Positions 34,736-46,699 of a stretch of DNA of 64,000 nt are shown here, one piece after another. The notes under the pieces are model-generated. The model saw only the letters and a list, made by a program, of their open reading frames with translations, was not told the DNA's origin and searched no databases. The DNA comes from Cryptomeria japonica (Eukaryota > Streptophyta > Pinopsida > Cupressales > Cupressaceae), in contig NC_081408.1 of NCBI RefSeq assembly GCF_030272615.1, positions 408,052,889 through 408,116,888 on the forward strand. The letters are read 5' to 3'. Both the position numbers and the translations under genes were made by a program. Every line of letters begins with the position of its first letter. Position 1 is the first letter of the stretch.

Positions 34736-35672
34736 TGTGTGAGGGAAAATGTGCAAGCTAAACTAAACGATTGAAATAATGAAGAAAACAACCAAACAAG
34801 CCATTACATTCAAACACCTCAAGATTAGAATGATAAAACTAAAACAAAGAACAAAGCGAGAAACAAAACAAACCACAATTCTCGCTTTAATTTGATTATT
34901 CCAGGATTGGATGTGTGCTCATGATGTCAACGAATGTTTGATTATGCTCGATGATGACAAATGCAAATGCGAAAATGATTGGTGAAATATGCAATGTGAT
35001 GTGAGTAGTGATTTTGGTAGAGTAACGTGTGATAGTATGAAGGTGGATGAAATGGTCTAAAAATGGAGGGATAAAATAGGCAAGATGAGGAAGGGAAGAG
35101 GAAGTGAAGAGGAGACACTTGTCCTCAAAAGGGACAAGTGGCTCAACTAGGAAGGAAAGGGGTGACATGTGTCCCTAAGGACACGTCCATTTTGGGAAAA
35201 ACCACCCAAAATAGGATATTTTCCCCAAAACTAGGAAAGTTGGTTAGGATGTGCACATATGGAGGTTAGGAGGGATAGGACAGGGTTGTTTGGGAGGTTT
35301 GGAGGGTGACTAGGTTGTGGAAGGTTTGGATGGATAGGGTTGGTTAGGAACCTAGGGTTAGGACAAGGGTTAGGTGGGGGGTTAAAGTTAGGGGGAAAGT
35401 GACATATTTAAATAATCATTTAATTATTTAATTGAGGAGAGGAAAATCAATTAATTAAGAACTAATTAATAAAAGGGATTGGAGAGGGATAATTAATTAA
35501 TGGGAAGGGATGAAAGGAAGATTAATTAATTCAAAGGATTGGAAGGGGAGAGTTAATTAATTGGATTAATTAATTCAAGGGATGGTCTTAATTAATTAAG
35601 ATATTTTAATTAATTAAATGGATAAAGAAAATAAATTTGACTAAATTAATTAGCCAAATTTAAGTGTCTACA
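34736..35672 (-). mobile_element. 5' LTR of the right element (937 bp)
   Basis: On the - strand it begins TGTAGACACTT at 35672 and ends CTCACACA at 34736. It matches the LTR at 22153-23098, including the G-rich and AATTAATTAA-rich blocks. The flank beyond 35672 is TAGAC; the partner duplication cannot be checked because the far end of the array is truncated. Confidence 0.85.
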
Positions 35673-37199
35673 TAGACAACATGCAATCCAACATAAATGT
35701 ATTATATGCATATAATATGCTCCTTTCAAAAAAAGAATGTGTAATACATTAGAGAGAACCCTGATTCTTCTATGAATCAAATGAACTAAATTTTCCCATG
35801 CCCAATGATATTGTAGAACGTGTTGGGTCTCAAATCAACAAATTGGATAGGTTCTAAGGAAATGCCAACTCCTATGATCAAACCCTCCAATTGACTTGGC
35901 CAACTTATAGAGTGAACCTATTTGGTTACTAACTCTCTCACTTTAGGCTCTGCAGGACCTAGGTGGGTATACCTACTCACTAGTTGTTCCTTCAACCAAT
36001 GCTTTTTATAGCAGATTTAGTGTCTTAATCTGATATCTCCTAGTCTTAGAATGGCATAAGTTTCTTAAACAGACCGATTTCAGATGTGTGTATTAATCTA
36101 TGTATCTTAAAAAAGTATATATATTACACTTTGGCTAAATTACCTACTATACCTACTCTACTAATCCTAATGCTTAAAATTAAAGGGTAACTGGTATGGT
36201 TAAAGGGTTTGTTTACAAATGATCAGTGCCTTTCCTCTTATTTGGGCTACAGAGTCTTATATTTCATCAGGACTTATTGTGTAAATTTATGAGACAGTTT
36301 TTAAACCCACCCCCTCTCGGCGAGTCTGTCAGTTACTGTTTCTTATGAGCTCTACTTCAATGTCTATATTGTAAACCGCTTGAATGAATTTAACCCTAAC
36401 TTTAAGAGACCATCCAAGGAAGAAATACAAGGAACAATTACAATTCACAAGTAAATCTTTTTTTATCCAAATCTACAATATGAAACACAAAATTTCACTG
36501 GAAGAACACAAATAACCTTATCTCCTTTAGATAATATCACAAGCAACTGCCTTCTAAAAATATGTTAACTCTCAACACATATGAGAAAGAAAATGCAACA
36601 GGTTATTTTTGATAAAAAGTTTAAAAGTACAAAATTTGCCTCCACTTTTTGTCTCTCTCTATTCTCCCTTCTCTCTTTACATTTTACATCACACATATAT
36701 ATGTGTTTGAATGGTTTTCATACCCCTTTGGGTGAAAAGACACCCCCCTTTTAAATAAAAATAATTCCAAATCCCGAAATCGCCTTAGTTTATGTAATTA
36801 ATTGTCACTTTACAAGTTGTTTAGGTATATTAGAGGTATTTTAAGGCTATTTTATGGGTATATAATGGATAAATGGTCTTTAAATGATGTAAATACCCCC
36901 TTTGGTGCTTCACACTCCATTTTTTATGCCCATTATTGTGTTTATGTTATGGTTTCATATTGTGCAACAAATATAAAATATATTACTTGTACCTATTCAA
37001 TATATATATATATGTATATATATATTTAGAATTTTTCTTGCTCCTTGTCTTGGAATTTGGAATTCTAAAAATTGCAAATTTTAGGGTTCCAACTGAACGT
37101 ATCATCACCTAAGAAGAATTTACTACCATCATAACTCCCATATATAGAAAACCACTACATGCATGGAGTCATGTAGAATGATGTTCCAAAATTAATCAA
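35673..37199. other. AT-rich intergenic DNA
   Basis: No gene seen. A pyrimidine-rich ACCCACCCCCTCTCGGCGAG near 36306 resembles the tract found near the 3' end of copia LTRs and may be a relic. A TA dinucleotide run lies at 37000-37025. Confidence 0.5.
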
Positions 37200-37790
37200 C
37201 CATGCATCGTCACTTACATTTTTAATAGAAGACGCAAGAAACACATATCGAAATTCCTCAAAGGAGGTATTTGAATTTGAATCATCATTATATTCCTTCT
37301 TATCCTTCCTCAATTTATAGTTCTTTTAATACAACCAATCTTACTATAGTGAAATAATTTCACATTTGACTTCCTTGGAGGCTTGGATGTTCCATTTGAC
37401 TTCCTCTAAGGTTTGGATATTCCATTTGACATCTATTTTTCCTTCCTTCTTGTTTTTTCTCGTCTACATTTAATGACCTTTAAATAATAAAGAATCTTTA
37501 GTAGACTCTATAAATTTACACCTTAGTTCTATAGATAATAACGCTTCAATGACCTCCTTAAATTTGAACTTAGAAGGGGTGTTATTGATCATCATCACAA
37601 GGCTATAATATGAATCTAAAAATGAATAAAATAAATTAATACACTAATAATTCGTCCTTCTATCAACTAATATCCATTAACTTATAATAGCATTAAAATG
37701 ATTTTGATGCTTAGTTACTAAATCTCCATTAGTCATTTTCAAAGATTAATATTTCAAAAAAAAATTATTTCCCAATTTGGATTTTGTTGG
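37200..37790 (-). pseudogene. Decayed Ty1-copia gag fragment
   Basis: The - strand reads NGDLVTKHQNHFNAII near 37720, in the style of the copia gag helix. An LL..LP-like region follows near 37600 and a decayed zinc-knuckle-like stretch near 37340 (HYSKIGCIKRTIN). Many stops and frameshifts intervene. The assignment rests on weak matches in the right order, so it is tentative. Confidence 0.4.
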
Positions 37791-39581
37791 ATAAAAATTC
37801 CCAATATCATCCTCTATAACATTTTCTCGATAAATATTCAAGAGAATCAATTATAAAGGCACAAACAAATGATATATCTAGCCATTATATCCATGAGGAA
37901 TAAAACTAGGCACTACAGTCCATTGATTGTGATCTACTAACATGAATATTTTGAGTTTCAAAGCTCAAAATATCTGTTGACAATATTTTTAAACTCTATT
38001 TTTCCAAAAGTGCTAGCCATTTCCCTGTGCTTCAAAAATATTCACCAATGTAATATACTCCTATTGGAGCAAAAATTAACATAGTGCCAAAATTTTGTTC
38101 CTCTCCCATCTAATAAACTAAACCAACTCTAAAACCAAATAAAGGAGAAAAATACTAATCTAAAATACAATAGCATTTACAAAAATTAGCATAATCTAAA
38201 TATTCATTAGATAAATAAAGATATTGCATGAGAAGTACCTTAGAATTCCTTTCGTAAAAAAACCTAGCAACAAATAGCACCACTTTGATTTTAGTCATAA
38301 TAAGAATACATATAATACAATAAGTGAATTTATCCTTTTATTAGGGATATCTTCAACTCTTCTTCCTCGAGCTATTTTAGTAGTTTGAACACATGTATTC
38401 TAACTATATTATTACATCCCACCCAAATTGCTCTATTTATAAGCATGAATAAGACTAAAAATAGTATGATTTCTAAAACAATTCTCTAGATGATTTTCCA
38501 AAGTAGTACTCAAGTTTGACCCTACACCTTAACATTAGTTGAATTTCTAAAGTAAACTTGTGTCCTCTTCATTGAATCTAAACACCCATAATGACTTGTC
38601 TTCATGTGACCCTACATAAAAAATATTTAATAAAACCTTTAATTTAAATGCATTTATAATGTTACATACAACAAATTTCTAGAACATTGATTCACCCAGA
38701 GTGAGGCATCCCACTTTAGGTGTTCCACCATCGAATAAATATTTCATGTAAAGTGTACAATACGTTTTCCAATAAGTTTCAAGGTTAAATACACTTGCTT
38801 CAATTACTCACATTTTTCTAAATCTATTATTTTTATATAGTTTTGTATATCTTACATTATCAAACTTGTAACATGATTTTCTTTTACATGTCCCTTTGTA
38901 ATTTAGACATGTCTTTGTACTCATTCATTTGATATTATAATATATGAGATAAATATTATTGCATTCAATGTGTTTATGTGTTTGTGGTTATTAAGCAACA
39001 TTTTTGAAGATGAAATCGATGTTGATTGGATATTTTCTTATGCATATTTTTAATATAATTGCTATTCATAGTATGCTTAAGTGTGAGATGTTTCATGTAT
39101 AAATTATATAGGAGTGGTTGGATTAATTTTCAATTATGAAGCACACCAAACATATAGTCCTACTTCACTAGAAAACTATCTCCAAATTGTTACTTATTGA
39201 AATAGAATATAATCGTATCTATGTGGATTAATATTATATTTATTAAAGCATGTGAGGTGATAGATTTAAGTTGTTGAAAAACATGGATAATGGTCACATG
39301 TTTGAATCCCTAGCTTCAATTGTCACATAATTAAGAGCAACTCATGTGACTGAATGTTATACAGTTCACATTATTTGGATTGTATGTGCTTTTAATTTAC
39401 ACAAGTCAAATTTTCTTATTAAAATATGACAAAAAATGAAGTTTTTTTTGGAAGTTATTATAACTTTCTATTACTATAATTTAAGTTATTTCTACTTTGA
39501 CACACTTGCTCACTTAGATTTACACGCACGCGCACACACTATAGAAAGTGAAAACAAAATGCAACTTAAACAAATATATAT
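37791..39581. other. AT-rich intergenic DNA
   Basis: No ORF or repeat that I can name. It may hold more of the decayed copia element (to about 38300), but I cannot support specific features. Confidence 0.5.
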
Positions 39582-39797
39582 ATATATATTTTATATTCAC
39601 TATCGTGGAATCTGGAGGTGTCCTTGCCGAAGCGAGACTAATCCCCCAGTGTGTACGATCCACTCACAAGGTAGCAACACACACAGTGTTAACACAGTCG
39701 GGGACTCGAACTCAAGACCATGGGGAGCATACCCACACCTTAAGTTGCAATCCACGACTGGACGAGCTAGGACTGAAACCCAAAAATATATATTTTA
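39582..39797 (-). mobile_element. Second tRNA-like SINE, 12-bp flanking repeat
   Basis: The body is 39594-39785. The - strand carries a box-A-like TAGCTCGTCCAGT (39757-39769) and a box-B-like GTTCGAGTCC (39702-39711), the expected Pol III promoter arrangement. The flanks share ATATATATTTTA (39582-39593 and 39786-39797), but both are AT repeats, so the duplication is less convincing than for the first SINE. It has no sequence in common with that SINE beyond the promoter boxes. ORFs called across it are chance frames. Confidence 0.65.
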
Positions 39798-40129
39798 GTT
39801 ATTCACCTCTATGTTTTACATCATTTTATGTAGATATCTTTGATGACCTATGATTGCTCACTTAGTGCAATGCTAGTGGAAACTAAGTGATCTGATGTGC
39901 AAGAGATTTCTTAATGTATCAATGTGCCCTAGAAATTGATGCTACGTAGTTGAAAATAGAGTGGGGATCTTTCCTTCTTAATTCCTGAGTTGAGGCATTG
40001 GGATTCCTTTTTATGAAATAATCACCCAAAAGGAGAAGAAAGTTTTCATTGGCGGTCAAAATCACCATCGACAAGTTTGCATATTGAGAAAAGAAGATGA
40101 TAAAAAAGTTAGTTTATACAACAAACTCA

Positions 40130-40560
40130 ATAATGTTCTAGTTCATTAATAGCTCTCATAGACACGCCTGTAGAACACAAAAGAAGAGACAAAGGTGTGT
40201 AGACTGTTTTATTTTATAGCCCTTGTGGACATGCATGCAAAATGTGGAGGCATATCCAAAATATGCGAACTAAATGTGGAAGCTGTAAGTTATATAATTT
40301 GTTGAAATAGCATTAGAAACTTGAGGCGAATGCAATTGGAAGGATTAAAGCCGATCCATACGACATTTTGTCATCATTCTCCCTGCTGCGCCAAAAGCGG
40401 AAGGCTTTACAACTGAATATGCACAAAACGGATTTCGCAAGGAAGTTGTCAAAATCTTTGAATCAATGAAGCATGTTGGAACCTTGGAAGCAGAGGATGC
40501 TACAAATCATGCATTTCTATGAAACCTCTATGCTTCACTCATAAGTGAAATGAAACTACA
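40130..40560 (+). pseudogene. PPR-protein gene fragment
   Basis: Fragments in several frames read ALVDMHAKCGGISKICE (40219 onward), RMQLEGLKPIHTTF (about 40326), then CAKSG and YAQNGFRKEVVKIFESMKHV (about 40415-40475). This is the repeat pattern of plant PPR proteins of the PLS type (LVDMYAKCG, MQ..G..P...TF..(L)PACAK, YAQNG). Stops and frameshifts break it and no intact repeat array remains. It is a relic, possibly a retroposed copy. The boundaries are approximate. Confidence 0.7.
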
Positions 40561-43106
40561 ATGATTGAAAGCAAGAATGTTGTGAAGAAGTGTGGATGTA
40601 GTAATAATTCTTATAAGAAATTAGATCACACTCACAAATACACATAATCTATGCAAAGTTGCAAGAATTGACAACAAAAGAACACAGGGTACTGGAATAT
40701 AAGCAATGATTCGAATAACCACAATTTCTTTTTGGGACACAAAATGCTTCAAAGATGCTTTCAACGGTAATAATGGATATGTGAGGTGGGGCTTGGCATT
40801 TGGTCAATTTCAGTAATTATTAAAGATGTGCCTTTTGTAAATGATCCTAGAGTATTAACTTTGATAATACTAATAAGTTTGTAAAAGGATAAGCAATTCA
40901 ATGTGTAATCTTGGGGTGGCATATGATGAACTGTTCAAGTTTGACATAGCAATAGTTGTGTATGATCTCATCTTCACTTCAATCCGTGTTGTGTGGAAAC
41001 ATACAATCGTTTGGGATTCATCTATAAAGCGAAAAAATGGATGTTAATGCAAGCATGATCAAGAAGGTTGCAATGACAAATCTAGAATATATGCAGAAGT
41101 TTATAATAACCTAGGGGTCTTGCATAGGGATGCATATATCCTTCAGTATGTGAAAGTGTGAATTAAGGCATGTCGCAAAAATTGATTCATTCACCTTTAT
41201 GGAGGGCATTGAGTTTATCCATTCATTCCAATAGAAAGATATGTGTTTTGTGTTCTCAAATGGTTGGGTGGCGAGATGATTGCAACTATAGATGAAGTAG
41301 ATAAAGATGGAGAAGTATCTCAACATAACTCATGACTTAGGTTTTCATTGAAGTTGTATTATTGAAAAAGTGACTTATATCACTTATTGTAACTAGAGTT
41401 AGAATTTGACCTTAATTTTGTTAAAGTTAGGTAAATCTTAACTTGTGTCCAAAAAGGTAGTTACTAGAAGTAATAACTTAGGTGGTTATCTAAAGTGATA
41501 TATCGTAAGTAGTTATCCTAAGTACTTAGGCTAAGTGGTTACAAGGTAGTAATTCTCTAAAGCCTATAAATTGAAGGCTTTTGTATTGTAAAAAGGGGAG
41601 ACTCTTAGAGGGGGGAACTCTGGAGAATTTTCTAGAGAAGCTTTTGGAGAAATTTATTTTTGCACTTCATATAGAATGGTTTTTGAACAGTGTATATTTT
41701 CAAAAATATAATAAAGAATGCATTTGATTTGTATGTCTTGAATGCGTTTCTCGGTTATTATTATCAATTTCTCGTATTTTAAATTGATAATCCCTTTGTG
41801 TACTTGTGCAATCTATAGATATTTAGTTCAAATGATATACATGTAAATGATGAAACACAATCATACCCTGGTATCTTGGTTTGAAAGAGCTAAGGCAACT
41901 TGTTCCTTCATATGTTGAAATATGTTTTCTTTATTTTATCACCATTGCATATCAACACTTATCTTGTGCTCAAAACCCCTTTGTAATCATTATCTATTTT
42001 GAAATCTCACTTGGTATTCGTGTGTTTGCCAATATGGTTTCTATTATCTATTTGCTTTAGTTTATCTTTCTTCCTTTTTGTACTTTTAGGTAAAAAGTAC
42101 ACAAAAATTACATATATCCCTATCATACGAGGGAGTTGCCCCTCTCAAACGTAGAGGAAGATTGTGGATTTGTTGCAATCTCTCCAACTGTTGGCACAGT
42201 TGTCACTGCTCTTTGGGCAATCAGGGTTAGTTTTGAAGGTGAATTCGTAGTGACAAATTGTTTACCAACAATGCTATAATATTTGTTTACACCCTTGGTT
42301 TATCTTTTAACTCAATCCATTCTTCCACCATCCCATTAGAGTCCTCTACTTTTGTTATAATTCTAAGGGGAAGTGACTTCTCCCTTTCATGATAAAGTTG
42401 CAATAGGAGGCCTCTTTGATATTCATTCTCAATGAATGATGTAAATGACTTTAATTGAACATCTCCTACAGAAATTAATGTGTTCTATGTGATATCATAT
42501 AGAATAGCTAGATCATGTAAATAAAATTCATAAAATTGGTCTTGCATGTAAGGAGTAGCCTTTAGCTAAGTAGATAAAAATGAATTTGGTGTGGACAATG
42601 AAATAGGGAGATCACCGATTAATTGGCTAAACTAAAAAACTAGAAATTATTCTTATAAAATTAGGGCATAAACCCTAGCAAGTGGCCTACATCTCATAAC
42701 CTAAATAACCATATTAGCCATTTGACCAATTTTGACCATTAATTTATTATTTCTAAGTTTTTTCTCTCAATTTCTCTTTCATGTTGCACTATTATTTATG
42801 TTATCTTCTTATTCCATATGTGCTTTAGCTAAGCATTTTTTTCCATATTATTTCATAAATTTAGCCCAAGAGTAACTAGAGTTGGGATTAGAGGTTCTTG
42901 TGGAGGGTTTATCTTTTGACCAGGATTTCGAGTTTTCTTATGTATTTCAATAATGATCATTTGAGCCAATTTATCCAAACCTCTCCCTTACTGCTAATAA
43001 GCTTGCAATTGATTCTCCAACTAACAACTTTATTATCCAATCCCATTTCCTTCTATTAGTAGTCTTTTAATTACTCTTCTAATTCTCTAATTTATTGAAG
43101 AGCCTG
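40561..43106. other. AT-rich DNA with a possible LTR relic
   Basis: No gene seen. At about 41330-41880 there is an LTR-like stretch: TATA-like CCTATAAATTGAAGG (41561-41575), followed by a purine-rich leader-like segment and AATAAAG. I cannot fix its ends. The rest is featureless. Confidence 0.35.
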
Positions 43107-43832
43107 TCAGGACCTGCAAAATTCTACATATTTTAGTCCAATACTGCTTGTCTAAGAATCCCTAAACCCTAGATTCAGTATTGTCATTCGTCAAGAAATC
43201 CTGTCATTATTGTATCTTCTCTCATTGTCCTCCTTGTTTTATGTCTATACTTAATAAATACCATCCAAGCAATACTTCATTACCATTCCCCGCAGTACCT
43301 CAAGCCCGCAGGAGTGATCCAGGTCACTTTTGAAGAAGTGTTGCGGGATAGCGGTGTATAAGTCTCACCAAATAGTCTGTACTGCAGTCTCACATAACAT
43401 AAGTCTTGACACATAAAAGTCTTCGTGGGGAAGCGATAAGCTGCAAGACCGTGACAATTACACAAAGTTGCAAAGAAAGTGTTGCGGGGTAGCGGTAAAT
43501 TAGCACAACCCCACACAGTCTCTGTCTTGAGCCATAAAAAATGCGGTCGGGGGGGGAGGGGGGGGGGGAAGCCTACAGGCCTGCAGTGATTATAAGGCAA
43601 GGTCTCGGGATGGCGGTAAGAAGGCAGCAACCAATTCAAGAAGCCCCACAATCCCGAAAGAGGGAAGAAATTGTTTAGAGTAATACTGCGCAATCTGAGG
43701 GAAAAGTTTAGTATCAAGATGAGATCTTGGAACAAGTTACCCGCCTTCGTGTATTGAAAGACTTCATTTGCAACTGTCAAATTCAAGTAAATTGGGTTGA
43801 AGCTGGTCTTGAAACCAAGAATTTTTTTCACA
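43107..43832 (+). repeat. Leader-like region with imperfect GCGGGATAGCGGT repeats
   Basis: The sequence begins TGTCAGGACCTGC. Four diverged copies of a GTTGCGGGATAGCGGT-like segment lie at about 43338, 43425, 43480 and 43600, each followed by ATAAG/TTAGCA and preceded by GTCTTG-type words. A G-rich run lies at 43550-43569. The 183-codon - strand ORF across it looks like a by-product of the repeats. It ends just before the ORF at 43833, so it is probably the leader of the same element. Confidence 0.45.
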
Positions 43833-46694
43833 ATGCCCCGTAAAACTAAGTCTACAAAACAAAGAGGGGAATCTTCAACCCCTAAGGAGAAGAAGAGGCC
43901 CTTGCAACGGTCTATATTAGATGTGTTGTTAGATTATGATGGTAAGGCATCGCCTCAAAGAAACATTTTAGGGATGAGGCTTGAGGGTGTAGGGATGTTG
44001 CAATTCCCAAGTCAGGTTGGGATTTGTTCTAGTACTTTTATCATAAAATTCCAAGTCAGGTTGGGATTTGTTCTAGTACTTTTATCATAAAAGGAGCAGT
44101 AAGGTTCTTATTTCAAACCCTTGGATCTTGGACCTAGCCAAGTTGATAGTGCCCAATGTTTTTGTTGATGTTGATCTCATTAGGGTATTGGCACAACACT
44201 ATCGTCTGGTTACAAGGACTATAAGAATGCCTAGTGGATCCCCTATGGTAGTAGTGACTAAATATGCCATCACAGATTGTTTCATGCTGAATAAGAAAGT
44301 TCTCACTAAAATTGACCTAGAGAAGTTTGAACAAGATTATAAGAGGTTAAGGATACCTATCGGAGTGATGAGATTCCAATGTATAGGAGAAGGGGCACGA
44401 ATAATAAAACAATGACCATTGTAGACAGTGGGCCATTTTCAATGGATGAATTTCAAGTGTAATTCAAAAGAACATACTTTGCCTTTCGTCAAGTGCTTGG
44501 AGTGGATTCAATAGACAAAATGCCTATTGTCTTGATCATGGTGGCCATGAGAATACAAAATTCAAAGGTGAATATAGAATTTGGATTTGCCTCAGAGATT
44601 GAGAAGAAGATACATGAGCAATTGGTTAAATGGAAGGATGGTAGGAATCCATTTGATTTCAAACATTATTCCCATTTTGTCATTTGATTTTGTACCAAAA
44701 CATGAACAAATAAAGCTAGAGGCTAAATTTGGGAGTGCTTGATAACCAAGGCAATAGGTTGGCACTTCAACATTGGTGTTACATATGGGATAGGAGATGT
44801 CAAAACAATGATTATGTAATCTTCCATGATGATTTCTTAGTCACAATTATGGCTACTTTAAATCATATTTCACCGAGGCTACCCCAACAAATAATGGAAG
44901 TATTGAGGCCTTTGGCCCTGAATCCAAAGAAGGGACATACACATAATTTCAGTGATTTGTTTTTCATGGATAACTACACACTTATCAGAGTATATGGATT
45001 CCCACAAGCCCCCACCATCTGCCAAAATTTGTCTCAGCAAGGTGTCTTTTCTTGAATTTATATGGTAGATGATGTGGATAGAGAAGGATTTTATGGTCCA
45101 AAGTAAAAAGAAAGACACCTTTTTGCCACATGTGACTGTGTGTGCATAATTTTTTGTTGGCTCTGATACTTTAAAAGAATTGCCGAACTATTTAAAAGGA
45201 AAGTATTCTTTGAGATCAGGAGTAGAAAGGGTTTTTGACCTTCAAGGCCATATGAATTTTGTGAGACAAAAAATCTTGGCGATCACCCATGAGATGGACT
45301 ATGATGAGGATGTTATAAAAAATTGTGTGATAGCTCCTAAGGTTTTCCAAAGAAAAAGAAAATAAAACATTTTAATGAAACTAGAAGAGGAAAGGAAGAC
45401 AAGAGATCCGAGTCTTTTAGAGTTCTTTGTAGAAGAGAGTAATCCTCTCAAGAGGATTGATTTGATGATTGATAAATTTGTCTATGGTAAATCAATAGCT
45501 GAGATTGAAGGGAAACCATCCGAACCTACCAAGCTCTCGGTCAAGAGACAAAAATGAGTTATGATTACCGAGCCCTCTCTAGATGCGATCTTTGTACAAT
45601 AGTCCTCACCAAGCCCACCACTCAATCAACTAGTGCCCAAAAGAAAAAATATTGATGATCCTAACCCTCTTGTTCCATATGAGATGATTGGAGAAGTAAG
45701 GGATACATAGGAGGTTGCTAGCACATTGAGGCACATGAGGGATGATGTAGAGGTTGACTAGCCCTCAAAATCACCACCTAGATATGAGATTGAGGCTCAT
45801 AGTCCTTAAGCTAGGAGGGATGTGCAAACACAGGATGAGAAAGAGCCACATGAAGATGAGAGGATTGCAACTTCTTTGAGATTTATAGAAGATCATGAAT
45901 TCATAAAGACACCTAAGTTTTAGGATTTTTGGATTAAAATGAAGATGAAGGAATTTGAAGAAAGGGTACAAATGAATAAAATGGGAGTAGATGAATCCCA
46001 ACATGATGAAATTGTCACTCAAATTTTCAAAAAACTCAAAATAAATGGAATTGATACTACACCCAATGAGGCTAGAATAATGGTATTGAAAAGTGACATG
46101 TTGATTATTCCTAGCATGGAAGTACATAAAATATTTTTGCCTGATCAAGTGAGAAATCAAGATGACCCCATGTTAGTTGTATAATTTGATTCAGAACAGG
46201 GAATGAGTGGCACATGATACAATCCAAAGATTGAGACTTTTTCTTGGTCGCCGAGGCATAAAAATACAAAAAAACCAAAGTTGTTGATGATTGTTCAAGA
46301 GATAAGGGGCACGACCATGGTCAAAACACTTAAAGACACTTTGGCACTAGAAGCTGCCACCATGACATTGCACTCAACCATGTTTACTCAAGCTATTGTT
46401 AAGAATATGGAACTCAAATTGGTTGAGTATGAATAGGCTCAAATTGATATGAATGAAGAAATAAATAGATTATTTATAGAACATGTGAAATTGAAACAAC
46501 AACTGGAGGGAGCAACGTCATCTCAAGGCAAAGAGCTTATTGTATATCAATCCTCCCGAAGAAAAAAGTCTAGTACTAATTCAATTTCTATAGAGCAATT
46601 TAAAACATTAAAACAAGGATTGGAGAAGGAGATTGAAGAACTAAAAGGGCTCAATGAAGCCGCCTGTTTGTCTCTTAATGATTCTAATAACTAG
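43833..46694 (+). pseudogene. Long unrecognised retroelement-associated ORF, decayed
   Basis: It starts MPRKTKSTKQRGESSTP (43833), a basic N-terminus, and can be followed for about 950 codons through at least three frameshifts (after about 44000, near 44420 and near 44700-45060) and several stops. From 45180 to 46694 one frame is used, with stops. Landmarks: LAQHYRLVTRTIRMPSGSP near 44185, HYSHFVI near 44670, RVYGFPQAPT near 44995 and a coiled-coil-like C-terminus (QFKTLKQGLEKEIEEL near 46600). I recognise no domain. The mixture of a globular N-terminal part and coiled-coil tail resembles accessory ORFs of plant retroelements; that is inference. Confidence 0.4.
44007..44092 (+). repeat. 44-bp tandem duplication in the decayed ORF
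   Basis: Two essentially identical 44-bp units (44007-44050 and 44051-44092) starting CCAAGTCAGGTTGGGATTTG. Because 44 is not a multiple of three, the duplication shifts the frame of the ORF at 43833. Confidence 0.85.
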
Positions 46695-46699
46695 ACTCT

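Larger units (their letters stand above)
23099..35672 (-). mobile_element. Non-autonomous Ty3/gypsy-like element (right unit)
   Basis: Read on the - strand: 5' LTR 34736-35672, PBS 34713-34730, leader with minisatellite, ORF start at 28916, proline-rich region, G-patch fragment (26291), a further Pro-rich ORF, noncoding DNA, PPT, and then the LTR at 22153-23098. Two solo LTRs (27414-28621 and 30413-34031) interrupt it; without them the body is about 6.8 kb. I see no protease, reverse transcriptase, RNase H or integrase and no classical gag domain, so it would depend on proteins supplied in trans. LTR, PBS and G-patch features suggest kinship with the Tat/Ogre-like group. Confidence 0.75.

Noticed and set aside
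39436-39798. 120-codon + strand ORF
   Set aside because: It covers the second SINE in antisense; the frame is chance.
43280-43831. 183-codon - strand ORF
   Set aside because: It lies over the imperfect GCGGGATAGCGGT repeats of a leader; no domain, no matching context on that strand.
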